Source: Massilia sp. CFBP 13721
Lineage (GTDB): Bacteria; Pseudomonadota; Gammaproteobacteria; Burkholderiales; Burkholderiaceae_D
NCBI RefSeq assembly: GCF_014842025.1
Contig: NZ_JACYUY010000010.1
Location: 148,212-212,211 of the forward strand
Length of the DNA: 64,000 bases
Reading direction: 5' to 3'
Below the pieces are notes generated by a model. It had not been told where the DNA came from, did no database searches, and saw nothing but the letters and a program-made list of their open reading frames with translations. The translations under genes and the position numbers were made by a program. Shown piece after piece: positions 46,233 through 54,735 of this stretch (position 1 is the first letter of the stretch; every line of letters starts with the position of its first letter).

Positions 46233-46661
46233 TCAGAAGGTCACCTTTACCGAGGGCGCGCTGCGCGTGGCTGCGCCGTGGTAGACGGCTTCGATGTTGT
46301 TGCCGTCCGGGTCGAGCACGAAGGCGCCGTAGTAGCCGGGGTGGTAAGGGCGTTCGCCGGGGCCGCCGTTATCCTCCCCGCCGGCCGCGAGCGCGGCGTG
46401 GTAAAAGGCGTCCACCATGGCCCGGTCCGCCGCCTGGAAGGCCATGTGATGGCGCCCGGTCAGCCTGCCCTGCGCAGCCTCGCTGGCGGGGCTGGAGACG
46501 AACAGTTCGTCGTACCAGAAATAGTCGTCGCCTTCTCCGCCCAGGGGCACCTGCAAGATCTCGAAGATGGCGCTGTAGAACTTGCGGGAAGCGGACAGGT
46601 CGGCCACGACCAGCTGGATGTGGTCGATCAGGCGGCCGCGGTGGAGTTCCTGGGTTTGCAT
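46233..46661 (-). CDS. VOC-family (glyoxalase/bleomycin-resistance fold) protein
   Basis: A 142-residue protein with one VOC module: LIDHIQLVVADLSASRKFYS at the N-terminus, GRHHMAFQAADRAMVDAFYH in the middle and GYYGAFVLDPDGNNIEAVYH at the end. The metal-ligand positions (His in DHIQ, His in HHMAF and Glu in NIEAV) are kept. VOC proteins include dioxygenases, glyoxalases and drug-binding proteins, and this one cannot be placed further. GAGGAGC precedes the ATG. It stands alone, downstream of the divergent cyd operon. Confidence 0.85.
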   Translation of the reverse strand: MQTQELHRGRLIDHIQLVVADLSASRKFYSAIFEILQVPLGGEGDDYFWYDELFVSSPASEAAQGRLTGRHHMAFQAADRAMVDAFYHAALAAGGEDNGGPGERPYHPGYYGAFVLDPDGNNIEAVYHGAATRSAPSVKVTF

Positions 46662-46770
46662 GGCGTGCTCCTCGGATGACACCTTGTCGGTCAGGCGATT
46701 ATGCCAGTGAAACGACGGCGTTTGCACGCATTGTTGGCCTTTGTGTGCCGTTGTGGCATATCGGCGGCAC

Positions 46771-46887
46771 GAACGCGTGGGCTCGGAGAGCCTACCCTAC
46801 GGTGCACCACTGCCATCAGCAAGTTTATTAGGCCGTCGCGTAACGTAGGGTGGGCCGGGCGGCGAACCGCTCCCGAGCCCACGCGTC
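46771..46887. repeat. Inverted pair of dispersed palindromes
   Basis: A unit at 46772-46803 (ACGCGTGGGCTC...GAGCCTACCCTACGG) and an inverted unit at 46844-46886 (GTAGGGTGGGC, with a GGGCGGCGAACCGC insert, ending GAGCCCACGCG). They lie between the VOC and DUF885 genes; the rest of this 280-bp gap shows no gene. Confidence 0.7.
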
Positions 46888-46943
46888 TGCGACATGTGCA
46901 TGTACGCGACGCCATGCCCACCACGGCGCCGGCGGCACGGCCG

Positions 46944-48791
46944 TTACGCCTTCGCCTTTTCCTTCGCAATCCACCCGTCGACCAGCTGCCCCAGCACGTC
47001 GAGCGGCACCGAGCCGGCGCCGAGCACCATGTCGTGGAAGGCAGGCAGCGAAAACTTCGGCCCGAGTTCCGCCTTGGCCTTTTCGCGCAATTCGACGATG
47101 CGCAGCATGCCGATCATGTAGGCCGTGGCCTGGCCGGGCCAGACGACGTAGCGGTCGACTTCCTCGACGTTGATGCCATAGTCGACCGCCTGCTGGCGCG
47201 TCCAGCCCTTGGTGTGCAGGCCGGTGTCGACCACCAGGCGGCGCGCGCGGAACAGTTCCGAGCCGAGTGCGCCGAGCAGACCCGGCACGTCGCCGCGCTT
47301 TTCGTCCCCGTACCAGCCCTGCTCCACCGCCAGGCGTTCGGTGTACAGCGCCCAGCCTTCGCTGTGCGCGCTGCCGCCGCTGAAGATACGCGCGCTGCGG
47401 TATTTCGGGATGCCGGCCAGTTCCTGCTGGATCGCCAGCTGGAAGTGGTGGCCCGGCACCGCCTCGTGGTAGGACAGGCTGCGCATGCGGATCATGTCGA
47501 ACTTCGGTCCGCGCATCGGCACCCAGAACACGCCCGGGCGGCTGCCGTCAGGCGCCGGCAGGCTGTAGTGGGCGGCGGCCGAGGCTTCGGTCAGCGGCGG
47601 CTCGCGCAGCACGTCGACCGGCGCGCGCGGCTTCAGGTTGAACAGCGATTCGCTGCGCGCCTGGGCATCCTTCACCATTTCCTTGTACTTCGCCAGGATC
47701 GCCGGCCGCGGATCTTCGTCGCCCTTCGGCTGGAAAGTGGCGTCGAGCGCCTTCATGCGCGTTTCGATATTTCCCTCGGTGAAGCCGAGCGCGCGCAGGT
47801 GCTTGTCCATCTCGGCTTCCAGGCGCGCCACTTCGCGCAGGCCGATCGCGTGGATCTCGTCGGCGGTGAGCGTGGTGCTCGTAAAATTGGCGATGGCGCG
47901 GTCATATGCTTTTCGCCCGTCCGGCAAACGCGAAATGCCGGCCGTATCGTTCGTCTTCGGATGCAGCTCGGCCATGAAGCCCTGCACGCGCTGGTAGGCC
48001 GGACGGATCTTGTCCTCGACGATGCGCGTGGCGCGTGCGATCGCCGCCGTGCGTGCTTCGGGCGACAGGTCCTTGGCATCGAGACTGCGCTTTTCCAGCG
48101 AGGTGACCAGCACGTTCTGCGGCGCCGCCGGCTTCAGGAAGGTATCGACCTGGAACTGGGCGCGCTCGAGGATGAAGCGCGGCGGGATCAACTTGCGTTC
48201 GCTGGCGCTGCGGGCACGCGCCAGTGCCTCGTCCATGCGCGTGCCGACCTGCTCCAGGCGCGCCAGCCAGCTGTCGACGTCCTGCGCGCTGCGCATCGGG
48301 TGGGTCTGGGTCATGTAGTTGACCAGGCCGACCTGCGGGCCGCCGAACTGCGAGAACACGAAATTGAAGTCCTCGAACGGTGCGTTGGCGATGACGTTCG
48401 CGAGCGACCAGCGCATCACCGCCGCCGAGATCTTCTGGGTATCGTCGAGCGGACCGGCGAGGAATTTGTCGAGGCGGGCAACGCCGGTTTTCGCCAGCGC
48501 CACCATCTGCTCCCGCCGGGCCGGCGTCTGCGGGGTCAGCTGGCGGTCGAGGGCGGCCTGCTCCGCACCGCTGAAGTACTGGGTGCTGCTGGCCAGCTGC
48601 GGGTTCATGCGCACCCAGTCGTCAGCGAAGCGGTCGGCCCAGGCGTCGAAGGCGGCGTTCGGCTTGACTGCGGCCGTTTTCGCGACCGGCGCCGCCAGCG
48701 CAGCGGTGGGCAGGACGGTGGCGCCGAGCGCAAGCGGGACGAACAGGGTGGCGACGGCGGCGCGCAGGCTGCGCTGGGAGGAAATCGGCAT
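46944..48791 (-). CDS. DUF885 family secreted protein (putative metallopeptidase fold)
   Basis: A 615-residue exported protein with a signal sequence (LRAAVATLFVPLALGATVLP, cleavage after ALA). The mature part is mostly alpha-helical. The DUF885 centre is MRSLSYHEAVPGHHFQLAIQ, with an HE and HH arrangement that resembles a zinc site. Later segments SGGSAHSEGWALYTERLAVE and GQATAYMIGMLRIVELREKA are typical of the family. Several members are annotated as peptidases, but the reaction is not proven. The ATG at 48791 is chosen because a signal peptide starts there; an open frame continues upstream. Confidence 0.85.
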   Translation of the reverse strand: MPISSQRSLRAAVATLFVPLALGATVLPTAALAAPVAKTAAVKPNAAFDAWADRFADDWVRMNPQLASSTQYFSGAEQAALDRQLTPQTPARREQMVALAKTGVARLDKFLAGPLDDTQKISAAVMRWSLANVIANAPFEDFNFVFSQFGGPQVGLVNYMTQTHPMRSAQDVDSWLARLEQVGTRMDEALARARSASERKLIPPRFILERAQFQVDTFLKPAAPQNVLVTSLEKRSLDAKDLSPEARTAAIARATRIVEDKIRPAYQRVQGFMAELHPKTNDTAGISRLPDGRKAYDRAIANFTSTTLTADEIHAIGLREVARLEAEMDKHLRALGFTEGNIETRMKALDATFQPKGDEDPRPAILAKYKEMVKDAQARSESLFNLKPRAPVDVLREPPLTEASAAAHYSLPAPDGSRPGVFWVPMRGPKFDMIRMRSLSYHEAVPGHHFQLAIQQELAGIPKYRSARIFSGGSAHSEGWALYTERLAVEQGWYGDEKRGDVPGLLGALGSELFRARRLVVDTGLHTKGWTRQQAVDYGINVEEVDRYVVWPGQATAYMIGMLRIVELREKAKAELGPKFSLPAFHDMVLGAGSVPLDVLGQLVDGWIAKEKAKA

Positions 48792-48890
48792 GGTGTCTCT
48801 TCTGGTGATCGTTGGGCAAAGTGCCGGGGCGAATCTACCATGGAAGAGTTGGGTGGACAATATGGAGAGGGCGGCTGTGCATGCGGCGCA

Positions 48891-49097
48891 TGCGCGGGCA
48901 TGCCCGCCCTACGTTACGCGACGGTCGCGTGAACTTGCCACGGACGATGTGCACCGTAGGGTGGGCACTTGTGCCCACGCGGTCGAGCATATGCACGTCG
49001 CTCCGGGTGAAATCGATCCCGGCCGTCGCGTACTGAACGCTTCTCGTCATCGCAAACGGCGTACCGCGTGGGCTCGAGAGCCCACCCTACGGTGCAC
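48891..49097. repeat. Cluster of three dispersed palindromes
   Basis: Three units: 48892-48919 (GCGGGCATGCCCGCCCTACG), 48955-48983 (CGTAGGGTGGGCACTTGTGC and its complement CCCACGCGG) and 49061-49093 (CGCGTGGGCTCGAGAGCCCA then CCCTACGG). The first and third have the same orientation, the second is opposite. The flank GGTGCAC recurs. The surrounding 415-bp gap contains no gene I can support. Confidence 0.72.
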
Positions 49098-49206
49098 CAC
49101 AGTCAACGATACGCCCCAAGCCGGCGCGTCTTTCCGCCGTAATCGGCTAAAGTGTTTCCAACACTGTTTTTTTGAAAACTTTCACTATTTGATATCAGGA
49201 AATCGC

Positions 49207-49608
49207 ATGCCCATCTCGCAATCCCTCCATGACGAAGTCGCCAAACGCCTGCAGGAAAGCCGCGACGCCGCGCTCGCCACTGCCCGCGCCCGTACCGACC
49301 AGGGTGCCGGCGGCGACGAACCGCCGGTGATTTCGCCGGCCGCGCACCAGGCCCAGAACGACGATGCACCGACCGCCGAAATGATCGCCCACGACGAACA
49401 GCATTTCGCCGACCACGAGACCGCCCTGCTGCACGAAATCGACGCCGCCATCGGCCGCCTGGAATCGGGCGGCTACGGCATCTGCGAATCCTGCGGCTGC
49501 GAGATTCCCGAGCAGCGCCTGCTGGCCACGCCCACGGTGCGCACCTGCGTGCCCTGCCAGGAGCGCATCGAGCAGGAAGAAAGATCGGGACGCGGACCGA
49601 CGATGTGA
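49207..49608 (+). CDS. DksA/TraR-family zinc-finger protein
   Basis: A 133-residue protein with a DksA-like fold. The N-terminal half is a helical, acidic coiled-coil-like region (AAIGRLESGGYGICESCG at its end). The C-terminal zinc finger is GYGICESCGCEIPEQRLLAT with the second pair CVPCQ, a complete four-cysteine site. DksA relatives bind the RNA polymerase secondary channel and modulate transcription in the stringent response; short TraR-type members may act without ppGpp. The ATG at 49207 has AGGA about ten bases upstream. It is convergent with the chemoreceptor gene. Confidence 0.88.
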   Translation: MPISQSLHDEVAKRLQESRDAALATARARTDQGAGGDEPPVISPAAHQAQNDDAPTAEMIAHDEQHFADHETALLHEIDAAIGRLESGGYGICESCGCEIPEQRLLATPTVRTCVPCQERIEQEERSGRGPTM

Positions 49609-49624
49609 GGGGTCAGTGGGGAGC

Positions 49625-51181
49625 TTAGCCCTGCCCCGCCCCGAACTTGAACACCGATAAAGCCTGCACCAGGCGCGCCGCTTCCGCCGCCATGTTGTTC
49701 GACGCCGCCGCCGACTGTTCCACCAGCGCCGCGTTCTGGCGCGTGATCGCGTCGAGTTCGGCCATGGCGGCATTGACTTCGCCGATCTCGCCGCCCTGCG
49801 CCTGGCTGGCATGGGTGATGTCGTGCATGATGCCGGCCGCGCTTTCGACCGAAGCCACGACTTCGCGCATGGTCTGGCCGGCCTCGCCCACCAGCGCATT
49901 GCCTTGCGCGACCTTGTGTACCGAATCCTCGATCAGGGCCTTGATCTCTTTCGCGGCGCCGGCCGAGCGCTGCGCCAGGCTGCGCACTTCGCCGGCGACG
50001 ACCGCGAAGCCGCGGCCCTGCTCGCCCGCGCGCGCCGCCTCGACCGCCGCGTTCAGCGCCAGGATATTGGTCTGGAAGGCGATGCCGTCGATCAGGCCGA
50101 TGATGTCGACGATGCGGGTGGCGGAGGTGCTGATCTGGCCCATGGTGGCGCCGACGCGTTCGACGGCGTCGCCGCCGCGTCCGGCCACGCTTGCCGCGGC
50201 GCCGACCAGGGTGTCGGCGCGGCGCGCGCTGTCGGCGTTGCGGCCGGCGGCGCCGGCGACCTGGCCGAGGGTGGCGACGGTCTGTTCCAGGCTGGCCGCC
50301 TGCGATTCGGTGCGGCCGGCCAGGTCGACGTTGCCGGCGGCGATGTCGCGCGTGGTGTGTTCGATCGAGCGCACGTTGCTGCGCACGTCGCCGACGATCG
50401 CCTGCAGGTTGATGTTCAGCTGGCGCAGCGCGCGCAGCAGGGCGCCGAACTCGTCGCTGCGATGCGTTTGCGGCATGTGCGACAAATCGCCGCCGGCCAG
50501 CGCATGCACGGCCTCGGTCGCTTCGCGCAGCGGCGCCACCAGCGCCTGGCGCAAGCCGGCCCAGGCTGCCAGCGTCGCCAGCACGCCGATGCCGGCCACG
50601 ACGCGCCAGGCGGCGCCGTCGGCAGCGAAGCCGAGCGCGCCGATCAGCGCGGCCTGCGTGGCCATCACCAGGCCGAGGCGACGGCCGAGCGGCAGGCGGC
50701 GCAGCCCGTGCAGGCGGGCGGCGAATCCGGTGCGCACCGCGCGCCCGCCGCGGATGGCCAGCGCGCCCTGCTCGCCGGCGCGGAATTGCCGGTACAGCTC
50801 GGTCGCCGCCGCCACTTGCTCGCGCGTCGGCGTGGTGCGCACCGACATGTAGCCGGCCACGCGTCCCGCTTCCTTGACCGGCACCACGTTGGCGACCACC
50901 CAGTAAAAGTCGCCGTTCTTGCGGCGGTTCTTGACCATGCCGGTCCAGGGCTGGCCGGCCTGCAGCGTCTGCCAGAGGTCGGCAAAGGCTTCCGGCGGCA
51001 TGTCCGGGTGGCGCACGATGTTGTGGGCCTTGCCCAGCAACTCGTCTTCAGGAAAGCCGCTGACCTCGATGAAGCTCGGATTGACGTAGGTGATGCGGCC
51101 CTTGACGTCGGTCTTCGAGACGATCGACTGGCCTTGTTGCATCCGGTATTCGATGCCGGTCACCGGCAGATTGGTGCGCAA
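49625..51181 (-). CDS. Aer-like methyl-accepting chemotaxis protein with PAS domain
   Basis: A 518-residue energy/redox chemoreceptor. The N-terminal PAS domain ([20 protein letters not shown], then [20 protein letters not shown] and the sequel [20 protein letters not shown]) is the Aer FAD-PAS type. Two membrane helices near residues 175-215 are followed by HAMP and a signalling domain with the hairpin [20 protein letters not shown]. Start is at a TTG (51181), because AGGAGAG is six bases upstream and [14 protein letters not shown] is the normal start of this family. A FNR-like box lies 80 bases upstream. No che genes are nearby. Confidence 0.92.
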   Translation of the reverse strand: MRTNLPVTGIEYRMQQGQSIVSKTDVKGRITYVNPSFIEVSGFPEDELLGKAHNIVRHPDMPPEAFADLWQTLQAGQPWTGMVKNRRKNGDFYWVVANVVPVKEAGRVAGYMSVRTTPTREQVAAATELYRQFRAGEQGALAIRGGRAVRTGFAARLHGLRRLPLGRRLGLVMATQAALIGALGFAADGAAWRVVAGIGVLATLAAWAGLRQALVAPLREATEAVHALAGGDLSHMPQTHRSDEFGALLRALRQLNINLQAIVGDVRSNVRSIEHTTRDIAAGNVDLAGRTESQAASLEQTVATLGQVAGAAGRNADSARRADTLVGAAASVAGRGGDAVERVGATMGQISTSATRIVDIIGLIDGIAFQTNILALNAAVEAARAGEQGRGFAVVAGEVRSLAQRSAGAAKEIKALIEDSVHKVAQGNALVGEAGQTMREVVASVESAAGIMHDITHASQAQGGEIGEVNAAMAELDAITRQNAALVEQSAAASNNMAAEAARLVQALSVFKFGAGQG

Positions 51182-51259
51182 TGGACTCTCCTGATGTGCT
51201 TATTGCCATACGGCAAAATTTAAAGGCCCGATTTTACGCTGCCAGAATCGACGCAATAC

Positions 51260-51273
51260 TTGAGTTAGATCAA
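51260..51273. promoter_or_regulatory. FNR/ANR-like binding site
   Basis: TTGAG-TTAG-ATCAA at 51260-51273 matches the FNR/ANR consensus TTGAT-N4-ATCAA with one mismatch. It sits in the divergent gap between the Aer-like receptor (start 51181) and the membrane-hydrolase gene (start 51351), so either could be controlled by anaerobiosis. Confidence 0.4.
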
Positions 51274-51350
51274 AAATTTGAGCTTGACAGTTCAAAACCA
51301 GCAGTTTGTGTTCAGGCTGCCACAGCGCAAGCCAATGCTAGTATTGCGCG

Positions 51351-52568
51351 ATGGACAATCTGACCCACTCGCTCGTCGGCCTCGCGCTCGGCGAACTGAC
51401 CCATCGCCTGCTGCCGCAGGCCCCCGATCCGGCGCAGGCGTCGACGCGGCGGCGCCTGTTATTGACGACTGCCGCCCTGGCCAGCAATTTCCCCGACCTC
51501 GACCTGGTGTTGACAAGCCTGGCCCCGGCCCCGCTCGGCTACCTGCTGCACCACCGCGGCCACACGCATACGCTGCTGTACGCGCTGCTGCAGGCGTTGC
51601 TGCTGCTGGCCGCGCTCTGGCTCTTGTGGCCGGCGGCACGCAGTCTGTTACGCACCGATGCGCCGGCGCGGCGCGGGCTGGCGGCGGTGACGGTGCTCGG
51701 CCTGCTGCTGCACTTCGGCATGGACGCGCTGAACGTCTACGGCATCCACCCGTTCGCACCCTTCGATCCGGACTGGTACTACGGCGACATGGTGTTCATC
51801 GTCGAACCGGTGTTCTGGCTGGCGCTGGGCACGCCGCTGGCCGCGCACGTGGCCAGCCGCCGCTGGCGCCGCCTGCTGCTGGGATTGCTGCTGACCGTGC
51901 CGGCGCTGTTTACCGTGGCCGGCTTCCTGCAGTGGGGCTCCCTGCTCGGCCTGGGCGCGCTGTGGGCGCTGGCGCTGCTGCTGACGCGCCGCCTGGGCGA
52001 GCGCAGCGCCCTGCTGGCCGGGGTGGCGGTCACCGCCTGCTTCGTGCTGCTGCAAGGAGCGATGGCCGAGCGCGCACGCGCCGAACTGGCCGCTGCCCTG
52101 CGCGGGCACGACCCGGCGGTACGCATCCTCGACTTGCCGCTGTCGGCGTTTCCGGCCAACCCCTTGTGCTGGGGTGCGATTGCCGTTACTCGCGAAGGGC
52201 CGGATGGCTACCGCATCCGCCGCGGCGTGCTGAGCCTGGCGCCCGGGATCACGCCGGCCGCGTCCTGCCCGGCGGCCATCGGTGGCGTGAACGTGGTGCC
52301 GGGGACGGCGCCCGTGGCCTGGGCCTGGGAAGAACATGGTTCGGTGGCGCGCCTGCAGGCGCTGCGCGCCGATTGCCGGATCGATGCCTGGCTGCGTTTT
52401 GCGCGGGCGCCGTCGCTGCATGAGGGCAGCGCCACCGACGTGCGCTTCGGCCCGCCCGGCCTGCCGAATTTCTCGACATTGCCGATCGTCTCGAATACTG
52501 TCCAGCCGTGTCCGGCCAAGCTGCCGCGCTGGGGCTATCCCCGTGCCGATCTTCTTGGCCTGCCCTAG
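51351..52568 (+). CDS. YdjM-like inner-membrane metal-dependent hydrolase
   Basis: A 405-residue membrane protein of the YdjM family. The histidine and aspartate pattern of the predicted metal site is clear: MDNLTHSLVGLALGELTHRL, ASNFPDLDLVL, HHRGHTHTLLYALL and LHFGMDALNVYGIHPFAPFD. Several hydrophobic helices follow (residues 80-235), and the last 170 residues are soluble. Substrate unknown. It has a good ATG at 51351 but no strong ribosome site. It precedes the sigma-54 regulator gene on the same strand by 175 bases. Confidence 0.85.
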   Translation: MDNLTHSLVGLALGELTHRLLPQAPDPAQASTRRRLLLTTAALASNFPDLDLVLTSLAPAPLGYLLHHRGHTHTLLYALLQALLLLAALWLLWPAARSLLRTDAPARRGLAAVTVLGLLLHFGMDALNVYGIHPFAPFDPDWYYGDMVFIVEPVFWLALGTPLAAHVASRRWRRLLLGLLLTVPALFTVAGFLQWGSLLGLGALWALALLLTRRLGERSALLAGVAVTACFVLLQGAMAERARAELAAALRGHDPAVRILDLPLSAFPANPLCWGAIAVTREGPDGYRIRRGVLSLAPGITPAASCPAAIGGVNVVPGTAPVAWAWEEHGSVARLQALRADCRIDAWLRFARAPSLHEGSATDVRFGPPGLPNFSTLPIVSNTVQPCPAKLPRWGYPRADLLGLP

Positions 52569-52743
52569 GCTGCACGCGCCGTCAAGCCCCGCGCATTGTC
52601 GAGTTGGTAACGGCACACGGCAATTTCAATTGTCTCCTATACAACACGCATATTGCAGTATCCTTACCCGCAGTTACAGTGTTTTTAGACGAAGCCGCTG
52701 GCATGTCGCCATGCCGGTAGCTGATCCAACGTGGGGAGAATGG

Positions 52744-54066
52744 ATGATTCCGAAACGATTGCTGTGTGTTGCACCCGACGACCTCGGCGCCGTCGATGTC
52801 TTGCGCGCGAACATGCCCGATTGGGAGATTCGCACCGCGCGCAGCATCGACGAGGCGCGCGCGGCATTGCGCCAGGAAGACTACCTGGTCGGGTTGCTGA
52901 TGCATGTGATCGGTTCGCAGCCGCCCCTCGAGGTCGAGCGTTTCCTGCGCGAGCATGGCCGGGTCAGCTGGGTCGGCGTATTCCGCGCCGAAGCCATCGG
53001 CGCGCCCGCCTGGCGCGACATCGTGGCCGACTACCTGTGCGACTACCACACGGTGCCGATCGACGCCCGGCGCCTAGTGCACACGCTCGGCCATTGCCAT
53101 GGGCACGCGCTGCTGCGCCGCCCGCGTCCGCGCCCCGGCGGTTCGCCCTCGGGCCTGATCGGCAGCTGCGACGCCATGCTGCGCTTGCGCAGCCAGGTCG
53201 AGCGCGTGGCCAAGGTCGACGCCCCGGTACTGATCTGGGGCGAAAGCGGCAGCGGCAAGGAACTCACGGCCCAGGCAATCCACCGCCAGTCGCTGCGCGC
53301 CACCGGTCCGCTGGTGCCGATCAATTGCGGCGCCATCGCCCCCAACCTGATTCATTCCGAGCTGTTCGGCTACGAGCGCGGCGCGTTTACCGGCGCGGCG
53401 CGCGACAAGGTCGGTCTGATCGAATCGGCCAATGGCGGCACTTTGTTCCTCGACGAGATCGGCGATTTACCGAAGGACTTGCAGGCCAACCTGCTGCGCT
53501 TCATCCAGGACAAGACCATCATCCGCCTGGGCGCCACGCGCGCCATCCCGGTCGACGTGCGCGTCATTTCCGCTTCGCACGTGAATTTGCAGCAGGCGGT
53601 CGCGCGCGGCGATTTCCGCGAAGACCTGTATTACCGACTCTCGGTGTTGCCGGTGACGGTGCCGGCGCTGCGCGAACGGCGCGAAGACCTGGTCGAGCTG
53701 GCCGAACACTTCTTCCAGCTGTATTCGGCCGACAAGTCGCCGCGCCTGAAAGGCTTCAGCAGCAAGGCCGTCGCCGCCATCGCGGCCCACGACTGGCCGG
53801 GCAACGTGCGCGAACTGATCAACCGCGTGCGGCGCGCGATGGTGATGGCCGACGGCCGCCTGATCGAGCCGGACGACCTCGACCTGGTCATGCCCTCGCC
53901 GCCGATCGAAGCCGTGCTCGACGACGCGCGCTGCAGTTCCGAGCGCTTGGCGATTCGTGCTTGCCTCGACCGCACCGGCCAGAACGTCAGCCGCGCCGCG
54001 CGCGACCTCGGCGTTTCGCGCACGACCATGTACCGGCTGCTGGCCAAGCACGGCATGCGTCCTTAA
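52744..54066 (+). CDS. VpsR-like sigma-54-dependent transcriptional activator
   Basis: A 440-residue bacterial enhancer-binding protein. The N-terminal 120 residues resemble the VpsR receiver-like domain ([20 protein letters not shown] at its end) without an obvious phospho-accepting Asp. The AAA+ domain has Walker A (GESGSGKEL), the sigma-54-contacting GAFTGA loop ([15 protein letters not shown]), Walker B ([12 protein letters not shown]) and the arginine-finger region. A Fis-type helix-turn-helix ends the protein ([20 protein letters not shown]). VpsR activates biofilm matrix genes in Vibrio with c-di-GMP. A consensus sigma-54 promoter lies 590 bases downstream, before the repeat-protein gene, so this is its likely regulator. 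Confidence 0.9.
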   Translation: MIPKRLLCVAPDDLGAVDVLRANMPDWEIRTARSIDEARAALRQEDYLVGLLMHVIGSQPPLEVERFLREHGRVSWVGVFRAEAIGAPAWRDIVADYLCDYHTVPIDARRLVHTLGHCHGHALLRRPRPRPGGSPSGLIGSCDAMLRLRSQVERVAKVDAPVLIWGESGSGKELTAQAIHRQSLRATGPLVPINCGAIAPNLIHSELFGYERGAFTGAARDKVGLIESANGGTLFLDEIGDLPKDLQANLLRFIQDKTIIRLGATRAIPVDVRVISASHVNLQQAVARGDFREDLYYRLSVLPVTVPALRERREDLVELAEHFFQLYSADKSPRLKGFSSKAVAAIAAHDWPGNVRELINRVRRAMVMADGRLIEPDDLDLVMPSPPIEAVLDDARCSSERLAIRACLDRTGQNVSRAARDLGVSRTTMYRLLAKHGMRP

Positions 54067-54654
54067 GGTTCACACAGGCTGCGCGTCGCGCGGCCCCAGC
54101 TTTTCTCATCGTGTGGGCCCCCCTGTGCTCACGCGATGCACGCGCCGCGTCGCCGTCAATTCGCGCCACTGAATCCCCTCAGTTATCCGCTCTCGAAAGG
54201 CATCCGTCTGCGCAGCATTGCGCATGAGCTCGGGATGCCACCCTACATTCTCGCCAGCCTGCGCCTACAAACCATTTAACAATTGGCTGACACATTTCTG
54301 CGGCCCAGGCATCTGGCCCGGAGCAATGGCGCGTCGCACAATAAGCACGTGGCGCACCTTCCGCATGCTTCTGCTCAGGCACACATCCTGAACTGGCCGC
54401 CACTGGTCTCCTCCCGCGTCCAAACCCAGCATGGATGCGGCTCTCCGGCGCTTTGCCCGGCGCCGGGGTCGTACTGTCGCGTCAGCTCAAGTGCACAGTG
54501 TCCGCGCCTGTCCAGGCTCAAAGGAACACAACTGTGCCGTTTTTGTTACACCTCCAAGGCGTTAAATTCCTAACAACAATGTCTATACGCAATTCCGTCA
54601 TTTCCTAGTGGAATTGTGCTTATCTATCAATGATTTGAGCATATTTGAACTGGG

Positions 54655-54671
54655 CTGGCATTGCTCTTGCA
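54655..54671 (+). promoter_or_regulatory. Sigma-54 promoter of the amyloid-like operon
   Basis: CTGGCAT-TGCTC-TTGCA: the -24 GG at 54657-54658 and the -12 GC at 54669-54670 are exactly twelve bases apart and fit YTGGCAC-N5-TTGCW with one mismatch (T for C). It lies 65 bases before the start of the repeat-protein gene and downstream of the sigma-54 activator gene. The 670-bp gap 54067-54735 has no gene; it is the natural place for activator sites, though I found no clear pair of palindromes. Confidence 0.72.
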
Positions 54672-54735
54672 TAGGATGAGCTTCAACTGGTACGACCGCC
54701 AGTGGAACTCAACCACACACCCTAGGGGAATTTGC

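Noticed and set aside
54283..54573. A small gene in the gap before the repeat protein
   Set aside because: The open frame has no ribosome site and no recognisable pattern, and it lies in a region expected to be regulatory. I treat the gap as non-coding.
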